From: Acidobacteriota bacterium
GTDB lineage: Bacteria; Acidobacteriota; Terriglobia; Versatilivoradales; Versatilivoraceae
Assembly (NCBI GenBank): GCA_026706225.1
Contig: JAPOZE010000327.1
Location: forward strand, 1-5,479
Length of the DNA stretch: 5,479 nucleotides
Direction: 5' to 3'
Shown here: in pieces, positions 1 through 5,264 of the stretch
Numbering within the stretch: position 1 is the first letter of the stretch
How the letters are laid out: each line of letters begins with the position of its first letter
The notes under the pieces: model-generated
Database searches by the model: none
Told to the model about the DNA's origin: nothing
The model's input: only the letters and a program-made list of their open reading frames with translations
Translations under genes and position numbers: made by a program

Positions 1-54
1 CCCCCGACCTTCGGTTTAGGAAACCGCTGCTCTATCCTTCTGAGCTACAGGCCC
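1..54 (-). tRNA. tRNA-Arg (anticodon CCU), 3' end cut by window edge
   Basis: Decodes AGG arginine codons. Read on the minus strand from 54, the sequence gives a 7-nt acceptor strand GGGCCTG, then TA, the D-stem GCTC, a 9-nt D-loop containing GG, the second D-stem strand GAGC, A26, and an anticodon stem-loop with loop TTCCTAA (+ strand 16-22; anticodon at 18-20). A 5-nt variable loop AGGTC and the 5' strand of the T-stem (GGGGG) follow, and the window then ends. The T-loop, the rest of the T-stem, the acceptor 3' strand and the CCA region, about 22 nt, are outside. The last anticodon-stem pair is a G27-A43 mismatch; the other four pairs are Watson-Crick. The amino-acid identity follows from the CCU anticodon. 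The acceptor stem cannot be verified because its partner strand is missing. Confidence 0.93.
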
Positions 55-75
55 GCATTCGGATGGATTCACCGG

Positions 76-92
76 CCCGAGGGATCCTCGGG
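76..92 (-). other. 7-bp hairpin in the tRNA-Arg leader
   Basis: Positions 76-82 and 86-92 are perfectly complementary around a 3-nt loop (CCCGAGG-loop-CCTCGGG), ending 22 nt upstream of the tRNA 5' end. If the promoter at 111-140 is real, this hairpin lies in the 5' leader of the tRNA precursor. It has no U-tract, so it does not look like a terminator. Its role is unknown; it could be structural for leader processing or a chance GC-rich palindrome. Confidence 0.5.
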
Positions 93-110
93 TTCCCGTC
101 GGTCGGAGGG

Positions 111-140
111 ATCTTACCGAGCGGTTCGGGGCCTTGGCAA
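111..140 (-). promoter_or_regulatory. candidate sigma70-type promoter for tRNA-Arg
   Basis: On the minus strand TTGCCA (140-135, five of six to TTGACA) is followed after 18 nt by TAAGAT (116-111, four of six to TATAAT). The sequence just downstream is C/G-rich (CCCTCCGACC), as expected of the discriminator of a stable-RNA promoter. Transcription would start near 104-105, giving a leader of about 50 nt. This is a match by eye to consensus only; in GC-rich DNA such matches occur by chance. Confidence 0.35.
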
Positions 141-203
141 GCGGTTTCGGGGACGGCCCCAGCAAGCAGGGCGGGGGCTTGAGTTGCCCACCCTGAAACA
201 AGC

Positions 204-241
204 AAAAAAGAGAAATCCACGAAACGACACGAAGCACCACC
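204..241. repeat. short CACGAA-type dispersed repeat copy
   Basis: An A-rich island in GC-rich surroundings, an A-run followed by ATCCACGAAACGACACGAAG and CACCACC, contains CACGAA twice at about 10-nt spacing. From memory, variants of this string (TTCGTGTC..TTCGTGGATTT on the opposite strand) recur between genes in several Acidobacteria, Planctomycetes and related genomes. Only one degenerate copy is visible here, so membership of a family is recall and not something this window can show. Confidence 0.35.
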
Positions 242-253
242 AATCGTGACGGC

Positions 254-295
254 TGTGCCGCATCGGCACGGGCTGCGGCCCGGCAAGCCGGCACA
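254..295. repeat. nested small palindromes
   Basis: Positions 255-260 and 264-269 (GTGCCG-CAT-CGGCAC) form a 6-bp hairpin with a 3-nt loop, and 280-283 with 288-291 (CCGG-loop-CCGG) a 4-bp one. Alternatively TGTGCCG at 254-260 can pair with CGGCACA at 289-295. The cluster lies 40 nt left of the large inverted-repeat element and may be part of the same repeat landscape. It could equally be chance in GC-rich DNA. Confidence 0.35.
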
Positions 296-335
296 CGCCC
301 CCTCGAGGAGCAGGAGTGTTGGGAAGCGGCGGCCA

Positions 336-542
336 CCCGGGAGCGCGGGCGTCCCGCCCGCATGCTGTGCCGTTGCGTGCTGCTCAGGTTCCCTGCGATG
401 GCGCACACGGCCACCCTGCCGGCGGGAACGGCATGGGCCCGGCCGAAGCAGAGTTCTGGCGCCGCTGCCGCTCGAGCCGGGTGGAGGAGATGGGGCGAGG
501 CTGTGCCAGGACGTGTGCGGGCGGGACGCCCGCGCTCCCGGG
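336..542. repeat. REPIN/MITE-like element with perfect 27-nt inverted arms
   Basis: The left arm at 336-362 is the exact reverse complement of the right arm at 516-542, with a 153-nt non-coding spacer. Three more pairs (332-334 with 544-546) extend the match after one mismatch. Each arm is itself a hairpin: 345-351 pairs with 355-361 (GCGGGCG-TCC-CGCCCGC), and likewise 517-523 with 527-533. Two REP-like palindromes in inverted orientation are the signature of a REPIN, a non-autonomous element in other bacteria mobilised in trans by RAYT transposases. No transposase and no clear target-site duplication are seen here. The GCGGGCGGGACGCCCGCGCT-type core also accounts for the spurious Arg/Pro-rich open frames across the region. 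As RNA the pair of hairpins could stabilise or attenuate the 3' end of the operon transcript. Confidence 0.8.
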
Positions 543-656
543 GGGCTTCCTCCCATGACGTCGTCGCAGCAAACGAGGGCCATCGGTCGTTGTCTTTGTT
601 CGTGGCTCGTCTTCAACAACCATCGGCAGTTCCTTCCTCACAATGATCCGCCCGGC

Positions 657-684
657 TGGCCACTGATCACTGGCCACTAACCAC
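657..684. repeat. 14-bp tandem repeat overlapping a gene end
   Basis: Two adjacent 14-nt units, TGGCCACTGATCAC (657-670) and TGGCCACTAACCAC (671-684), differ at two positions. From memory, strings of this type (CACTGGCCACTRACCACTG) occur between genes in many unrelated genomes. Here the copy runs into the 3' end of the minus-strand amidohydrolase gene and supplies its last five codons and its TGA. Confidence 0.75.
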
Positions 685-1377
685 TGCCGGAAAGACCTCG
701 GAGCAGAACATTTGAAGGGCCTTGAGGACACCCTGCCGCTTTTGCCGATTGGAGGCAAAGGGAGCCCGGGAGATCTCCAACTGGATCCATGGCATCTCGG
801 AGGCGTGGCAGCGGGTGATGAACCCTCCCTTGAAGGGGTCGTTGATCTGCACCGGTCCACCCCAGACCTCCCGGAAACACCGTTGCAGCGCTTCGATCCA
901 AGGTTGGGGGCAGGTGCCCTCGCCGTTGCTCAAGCACACCCATGGGCGTTGCAGCCCGGGTCCGGGTCCGATGGGTGGTCCCTTGGCCAGCATGGTGTGG
1001 CAGTCGATGCCGCACCTCACCGGCGGGCGGGCCAGCCGGGTCAGATCCCGGTGGTAGGGAAGGTGGTAGCGGCTCAAGAGCGCATCCACCACCCCTGGGG
1101 GTGGGAACCTCTCGTAAACCGGCACCTCCAGGCAGGTATGGGTCTTGACCACTCCGTCCGGCCGCTGGTCGTCAAGATCCCGATTGAGATCAACGATGCA
1201 GCGGGCGATCTTGGTGGTCAGGTAGACCTCTACTTTCGGCGCGAGGTCGTAGATTTCCGCGGCGCCTTCGTCACCGTCTTCCTCGATCTGTCGGGGCGTC
1301 AGGACGCAAAAGGGGACTGCTTCGGGAGGCACCTGCAGCCCGGCATGAGGAACGGAGAGGAGCAGGGGCAGCTTCAT
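667..1377 (-). CDS. N-formylglutamate amidohydrolase family protein
   Basis: A 236-aa cytoplasmic protein of the HutG-like N-formylglutamate deformylase family, whose known members cleave N-formyl-L-glutamate to formate and glutamate. Visible family motifs in order: SVPHAG (residues 8-13), VDLNRD (62-67), YHLPYHRDL (104-112), DCHTM (125-129), NDPFKGGFITR (179-189) and WIQLEISR (197-204). His, Asp and Glu in these blocks are the expected metal and catalytic positions. Length is close to the family norm. The start is the ATG overlapping the upstream TGA; an in-frame upstream start at 1464 would add 29 Arg-rich residues encoded inside the neighbouring gene and is rejected. Only a weak purine stretch precedes the ATG, so translation probably relies on coupling. 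It is the last gene of the operon. No other histidine-degradation gene is in view, so the true substrate may be another N-acyl amino acid, perhaps a product or by-product of the upstream enzymes. The last five residues (VVSGQ) come from an intergenic-type repeat. Confidence 0.88.
   Translation of the reverse strand: MKLPLLLSVPHAGLQVPPEAVPFCVLTPRQIEEDGDEGAAEIYDLAPKVEVYLTTKIARCIVDLNRDLDDQRPDGVVKTHTCLEVPVYERFPPPGVVDALLSRYHLPYHRDLTRLARPPVRCGIDCHTMLAKGPPIGPGPGLQRPWVCLSNGEGTCPQPWIEALQRCFREVWGGPVQINDPFKGGFITRCHASEMPWIQLEISRAPFASNRQKRQGVLKALQMFCSEVFPAVVSGQ
1374..1377 (-). promoter_or_regulatory. ATGA stop/start overlap (translational coupling)
   Basis: The TGA of the transferase gene (1376-1374) shares two bases with the ATG of the amidohydrolase gene (1377-1375). 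Only a poor Shine-Dalgarno (GGA, 8 nt before the ATG) is present, so termination-reinitiation is the likely way the downstream gene is translated. This fixes a roughly co-stoichiometric output for the two enzymes. Confidence 0.85.
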
Positions 1378-3038
1378 GACTTCGGTCCGGCAGCTGAGCC
1401 GTCTCGCCTGGGATCGGCGACGCCGATGAACTCGCCCCGTTCCCGCAGCGCCAGTTGCACGCACCCCAGGTAGAAGGAGTGGGGTTCGCGGACATCCACC
1501 TGGAATCCGTGGCGGCTGAGCATGTCGGGGATGTCATCGCGCATTCGGGAGGCTTCCAGGGACACCACGCCGTCCAGCGAACAATAGAGGCGCGGTGCGT
1601 CCACCGCCGCCAGGGGTGTCAGATAACCCAGGCGGACCAGCACTTGGAAGATGGAGGGGGTGATACGTTCGCTGCCGGGCGAACCGATGGCCAGCCAGGG
1701 CCGCTTGCCCCGGAACACCAGCGTCGGAGCCACGCTGGCCCAGGGCGCGGCATTGGGGCGCAGGTAGTAGGGGTGGGAGATATCCTCGTACTCGAAGGCG
1801 CTCATGTAGTTGTTGTAGAGAAACCCCAGGTCCGGAGTCGCCGAACAGGCTCCGTAGACCCGTTCGATGGATTGGGTCAGCGCGACCGCGTTCCCCTCCG
1901 GGTCCATGGCCGACAGGTGGGTGGTTTCCCCGCGGCCGGAAAAGCGTTTCCGGATCTGCCGCCCCACCAGCTTCCCGTGCTCGGTGCTGAGCATCCGCGT
2001 TCCCGACACCTGGCTGTAGAAGTTGGCGTCGAAAGGGCGGTCCTGCCGGTCCAGGAAGGCCCGCCGTATGGTTTCCGCCAGGTAGAGGGCGCCTCGCGGG
2101 GTTTCCAGGCCGGGGAACTCCTGGGGAAATTGCTGGTGCACGTTGAGCATCTCGATCAAGGTGCGACCCGCGCCGGGCGGGGGCATGGTAAAGACCCGGT
2201 GCCCTCGAAAGCGGCCGGTCACCGGACGCCGCTCGATGGGGACCGGGATCTGGGCCAGGTCGTCCCTCCGGATCAACCCCTGGTTTCGGACCATGTCCTC
2301 TTCGATGAGCCGTCCGATTTCACCGGTGTAGAAGTCCTCGATTCCCTGCCGGGCCAGGCGCCGTAGGGTCCCGGCCAGGGTGGGTTGGCGGAACACCGCC
2401 CCGGGGCGGTAGGGATGGGTCCCGTCCCGCAGAAAGAAGGGGGCGGCCGTGCCCTGGCGCAGAAAGCTGCGTTCCCTCCGGGTAAGCTGATACTGGAGCA
2501 GGCTGACCCGGTAGCCTTCCTCGGCCAGCCTGCAGGCGGGCTCCAGCACCTGGGAGAGGCCGAGTTTCCCGTAGTGCTGCAGGGCGTAGTTCAGGGTTGC
2601 CGGCGTGCTGGGAACGGTGACCGCCCGGTAGCCGCGCCGGCGCTCGATCCGCAGATCCCTGAAGACTTCCCGGTTGGCGCGGTTGGGGGCGCGGGAGGAG
2701 CCGTCCAGGGCCATGGTGCGTCCCGAGGGGGCATGGTGGATGAGCATCATGGTTTGTCCGCCCAGACCCGAGGCGGCCGGTTCGCACACGCCCAGGGCGA
2801 AGGCGGCGGCCACGGCGGCGTCGACGGCGTTGCCGCCGGCTTCCAGCATGGCGGCGCCGGCGGCCGTGGCCTCGTAGTGAGCGGTGGACACCATGCCGCC
2901 CCTGGATACCGCCAGCCGCTGGGCGTTTTGGCTGGGCAGCCCGGTGAAGTTGGTCAGGTCGGTTTCGGGGTCGGGCTGCAGACCGGCCGGCGAGCCGCGG
3001 CGCCGCTGAACCTTGGTCCGGGCGGGTCCAGGTGTCAT
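1374..3038 (-). CDS. Gamma-glutamyltransferase family protein (cytoplasmic type)
   Basis: A 554-aa Ntn hydrolase of the gamma-glutamyltransferase/cephalosporin-acylase family, normally made as a proenzyme that cuts itself before a catalytic threonine. Family hallmarks: GGNAVDAAVAAAFALGVCEP (68-87) with SGLGG (90-94), an Arg matching the substrate-carboxylate arginine in DGSSRAP (R116), the processing site and nucleophile in GETTH (T372), DPEGNAVALT (379-388), APT (437-439), GSPG (452-455) and ADPR (541-544). The first 35 residues are polar and basic with no hydrophobic segment. Unlike the classical periplasmic enzyme, it should therefore stay in the cytoplasm, as YwrD-type members do. By comparison from memory with E. 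coli Ggt, the paired oxyanion serines read Ala-Ser (A434-S435), the QMDDF substrate-binding segment reads YMSAF (411-415), and the lid-loop interval is about 9 residues shorter, so specificity may not be for ordinary gamma-glutamyl peptides. The start is the ATG overlapping the upstream stop, with GGAGG (3053-3049) 10 nt before it inside the upstream gene. Confidence 0.92.
   Translation of the reverse strand: MTPGPARTKVQRRRGSPAGLQPDPETDLTNFTGLPSQNAQRLAVSRGGMVSTAHYEATAAGAAMLEAGGNAVDAAVAAAFALGVCEPAASGLGGQTMMLIHHAPSGRTMALDGSSRAPNRANREVFRDLRIERRRGYRAVTVPSTPATLNYALQHYGKLGLSQVLEPACRLAEEGYRVSLLQYQLTRRERSFLRQGTAAPFFLRDGTHPYRPGAVFRQPTLAGTLRRLARQGIEDFYTGEIGRLIEEDMVRNQGLIRRDDLAQIPVPIERRPVTGRFRGHRVFTMPPPGAGRTLIEMLNVHQQFPQEFPGLETPRGALYLAETIRRAFLDRQDRPFDANFYSQVSGTRMLSTEHGKLVGRQIRKRFSGRGETTHLSAMDPEGNAVALTQSIERVYGACSATPDLGFLYNNYMSAFEYEDISHPYYLRPNAAPWASVAPTLVFRGKRPWLAIGSPGSERITPSIFQVLVRLGYLTPLAAVDAPRLYCSLDGVVSLEASRMRDDIPDMLSRHGFQVDVREPHSFYLGCVQLALRERGEFIGVADPRRDGSAAGPKS
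3035..3038 (-). promoter_or_regulatory. ATGA overlap between ligase fusion and transferase
   Basis: The TGA of the ATP-grasp/M20 gene (3037-3035) overlaps the transferase ATG (3038-3036). Here a strong Shine-Dalgarno, GGAGG at 3053-3049, lies within the upstream reading frame, 10 nt before the ATG. The transferase can thus recruit ribosomes itself as well as be coupled. Confidence 0.85.
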
Positions 3039-5197
3039 GGGGCTCGATCCTCCAGTTCGGTGGCCAGCAGCTCGGCCAGAACCAGTGTCCGCTGGATCAG
3101 GCTGATGCGCTGGATGGACTCCTGGGGAGTCCCCCGGTCACGGGCCACCGGACTGACGCCGCAGAGGCAGGCCACCTTGGGCGGGACCAGGCCGGCCACC
3201 GAGGCCCAGCTCGAGCTGTCTTTCTTCAGGACCACTTTCTGGTCTACGGCAATCTTGGCGATGGACTTCAGAAACCGGTTGTTGATGGGCCTTTCCCTCA
3301 AGGGAGGGCGGTCGGATTCCACCGCCAGTTCCCACTTGGGACCGCCGCGGCCCAGGATGGACCGCATCCCGGCCTCCACCTGGTCGGCCGTCTTGGGATC
3401 GGGATAGGTCATCAGCAGGTGGGCGGTCACCCGGTGGGGCAGGCGCATCGGGTGCCGCTCGGTCCGCACGTCCAGAGTGGCGAGGGACACCCGATCCTTG
3501 GCCGAGCCGAGTCGGGAAAGCGCCTCCAGCTTCTGACAGGTCCAGCGCAGGGCGGCCCGGTCCTGGACGCCCCGACCCGGGAAGGGACCCTCCCCGACCA
3601 CTCGAAGGCGGAACTTGCGGTTTCCCCGGCGGCGCACGATCACCCCCTCGCCGCGCGTGCCCGGCCGCAGCACGATGACCCGTCTGGCCCTGGCCGCGGC
3701 CGCCTGGATCCTTTCCCGGCTCACCTGGGCGTCCCGGCCCTCGTCCGTATACAGGCAGACCCCCAGCGGCAGGCGGCGCAGGCGTCGAATGCTGTGCAGG
3801 GATCGCAGCACATACTCCAGCATGACCAGGGGAGCCCGGGAGGTTCCGATGCCCTCTCCGTAGAGCCACTCCGGCTCCCGGCGAAAGGGCTGGTGGGGAG
3901 TTCTCAGGTCCATCGGGACGTCGGCGTGCGCCACCAGCAGCAGGCCGCCCTCCAGACCTCTCGCCGTTTCCCAGGTGAACACCTCCGGGTCATCCGAAAG
4001 GTCGGGGACCGGCTTCATTCTCAAGCTGTCGAAGACGCGGCCGATCTTCTCCACGGCCTGCTGGACTCCGATCGGATCGCTGGTGCGGCTGGGCAGGTCC
4101 ACCCACTCCCGAAGGTCCCGCTCGATTTGGGCGCGGCGTTGAGTGATGTAGGAAAGGACGTGGGACTTGGGGTCGACCGATTTCCTGTCCAGCAGCGGCG
4201 GGGAGGGCGTGCCGAAGTAGCGGGCGCTGGCGACCTCCACCAGGCGGTTGACAAAGGCCGCGAAGTCCAGCCCGACCTGGGCGGCCCCCACCAGGTAGGA
4301 CCCGTGCTCGCCCAGGCTGGGCAGGCTGTTGACCTCCAGCACGTAGAGGCGTCCCTCCCCGTCCAGCCGCATGTCGACCCGGGCGCAATCGTAGATGCCC
4401 AGGCATTCGAAGGACTTCCTGGCGACCTCTATCGCCTTGGCGGTCAATGCCTCTCCAATGGGCGCCGGGCAGGCGTGAGAGATGGTTCTGCCGCTTCTTC
4501 CGGTCTTGTCCTCGTAGGTGTAGATGGAGGGCGCTCCTTCCCCGAAGACCAGCTCCACCGGCGGAAAGGCCTCGGGCGGGTTGTTGCCCAGCAGGCCGAC
4601 GTTGATCTCTCTGCCCTCGATGAACTGCTCGGCCAGCACGGCCTGGTGGAATTCGTCGAAGATCACTCTGGCCGCTTCCCGCAGTTCTTCCTCGTTTTGG
4701 ACCACCTTGAGGCCGAAGGAGACCGCCTCGTTCTTGGGCTTGACGATCATGGGGTAGCGGAGGTCGGGCGGCAGCGGCATGTCGGGTGTCTGCAGGACCG
4801 CAAAGTCGGGCGTGGGCACATCGTTCTGGCGCAGGATCATCTTGGTGACCCCCTTGTCCAGAGCCAGCGAGTGCCCCAGCGGCCCCGAGGCGACGTAGGG
4901 GATGCCCACCATTTCCAGGATGCCGGGAATGTGGGTGTAGCGGGCCTGGCCCTGCAGGCCATAGGAGACGTTGAACACCATCCCGGGACGCTCCCCGTGC
5001 ACCACGCGGGGCATGAAATCCTCCAGCCGGTCGATGAGATCCTTGTCCCCTTCCAGGGCGATGACCTCGTGGCCCCCCTTGCGCAGGGCATTGGTGAGCC
5101 GCCGGATGGTCTTCATGCCGATCTTCTCGCGGTTGGGCATGCCGAACAGGTTGATGACGCTCTTGCTGTCGCGATTGTAGACGACGGCGATCTTCAT
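3035..5197 (-). CDS. D-Ala-D-Ala-ligase-like ATP-grasp fused to M20-peptidase-like domain
   Basis: A 720-aa two-domain protein. Residues 1 to about 325 follow the D-Ala-D-Ala ligase fold: MKIAVVYN (1-8), VFNVSYGLQG (74-83), GIPYVASGPLGHSLALDK (98-115), nucleotide-binding lysine in IVKPKNEAVSFG (151-162), AEQFIEGREINVGLLGN (189-205), and Mg-binding RVD (273-275) with LEVNSLPSLGEHGS (287-300). Such enzymes join a carboxylate and an amine via an acyl phosphate using ATP. After a linker of roughly 30 residues, about 355-720 resembles M20 metallopeptidases (carboxypeptidase G2-like): VDLPSRTSDP (366-375), LLLVAHADVPMD (419-430), LYGEGIGTSRAP (445-456), LYTDEGRD (482-489), a lid-type segment and SSSWASVAGLVPP (661-673). 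Several zinc ligands appear lost (see findings), so this half may bind rather than cut peptides. The start is the ATG at 5197, behind GGGGAG with 7-nt spacing; a TTG at 5212 is rejected. Its substrate is unknown. It is the first of three overlapping genes. Confidence 0.85.
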   Translation of the reverse strand: MKIAVVYNRDSKSVINLFGMPNREKIGMKTIRRLTNALRKGGHEVIALEGDKDLIDRLEDFMPRVVHGERPGMVFNVSYGLQGQARYTHIPGILEMVGIPYVASGPLGHSLALDKGVTKMILRQNDVPTPDFAVLQTPDMPLPPDLRYPMIVKPKNEAVSFGLKVVQNEEELREAARVIFDEFHQAVLAEQFIEGREINVGLLGNNPPEAFPPVELVFGEGAPSIYTYEDKTGRSGRTISHACPAPIGEALTAKAIEVARKSFECLGIYDCARVDMRLDGEGRLYVLEVNSLPSLGEHGSYLVGAAQVGLDFAAFVNRLVEVASARYFGTPSPPLLDRKSVDPKSHVLSYITQRRAQIERDLREWVDLPSRTSDPIGVQQAVEKIGRVFDSLRMKPVPDLSDDPEVFTWETARGLEGGLLLVAHADVPMDLRTPHQPFRREPEWLYGEGIGTSRAPLVMLEYVLRSLHSIRRLRRLPLGVCLYTDEGRDAQVSRERIQAAAARARRVIVLRPGTRGEGVIVRRRGNRKFRLRVVGEGPFPGRGVQDRAALRWTCQKLEALSRLGSAKDRVSLATLDVRTERHPMRLPHRVTAHLLMTYPDPKTADQVEAGMRSILGRGGPKWELAVESDRPPLRERPINNRFLKSIAKIAVDQKVVLKKDSSSWASVAGLVPPKVACLCGVSPVARDRGTPQESIQRISLIQRTLVLAELLATELEDRAP

Positions 5198-5204
5198 GGT
5201 TGCA

Positions 5205-5219
5205 CTCCCCAACGAGGGG
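5205..5219 (-). promoter_or_regulatory. Shine-Dalgarno of the ligase fusion, within a small hairpin
   Basis: GGGGAG (5210-5205) lies 7 nt before the ATG at 5197 and decides this start. Its four G's (5210-5207) can pair with CCCC at 5219-5216 across a 5-nt TCGTT loop, giving a short GC hairpin that would partly hide the site. The site itself is clear. The hairpin is only 4 bp, and regulation by it is speculation. Confidence 0.6.
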
Positions 5220-5264
5220 GCCGGAGGAGGCCTCTTCGATCAGAGCATTCCCACCGGTCGCTGC

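Larger units (their letters stand above)
55..666. other. gene-free, repeat-rich intergenic stretch
   Basis: About 610 nt between the tRNA 5' end and the amidohydrolase stop codon hold no credible protein gene. Several open frames of 60-195 codons cross it on both strands, but their translations are Arg/Pro/Ala/Gly-rich, overlap each other, and are driven by the GC-rich inverted repeat. The stretch instead contains the tRNA leader and promoter, a CACGAA-type repeat, small palindromes, a 207-nt inverted-repeat element, and the start of a 14-bp tandem repeat. No stem-loop followed by a T-run was found downstream of the operon's last stop codon, so how the operon ends is unclear. Positions 543-656 show nothing beyond a weak 12-nt direct repeat. 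Confidence 0.7.

Noticed and set aside
579..631. Direct repeat of CCATCGG-type sequence 40 nt apart (580-591 and 620-631)
   Set aside because: Only about 10 of 12 positions match and there are just two copies, so it is neither CRISPR-like nor clearly more than chance.
543..666. Intrinsic terminator after the operon
   Set aside because: No strong stem followed by a T-run is visible on the minus strand; only the REPIN-like hairpins further on could serve.
16..860. Open frames of 60-195 codons over the intergenic stretch on both strands
   Set aside because: Translations are Arg/Pro/Ala/Gly-rich, overlap one another, cross the tRNA or gene ends, and follow the inverted repeat (AGRPRSR-, GTPALPGG- and GARASRPH-type strings), so they are repeat artefacts.
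1378..1464. A 29-residue N-terminal extension of the amidohydrolase
   Set aside because: The added residues are Arg-rich, lie inside the transferase gene and precede the conserved start region; the ATG at 1377 forms an ATGA overlap like the other junction.
712..1473. A 253-codon + strand open frame opposite the amidohydrolase
   Set aside because: It is the antisense shadow of a gene with good family motifs, and it has no motifs of its own.
1455..3407. Two long + strand open frames (303 and 340 codons) opposite the transferase
   Set aside because: They are composition-driven antisense frames (Gly/Val/Gln/His-rich) lying over a well-supported minus-strand gene.
5198..5212. Alternative TTG start adding five residues to the ligase fusion
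   Set aside because: The extension would include the Shine-Dalgarno itself, and the ATG at 5197 has that site at ideal spacing and begins the typical MKIAVVYN strand.
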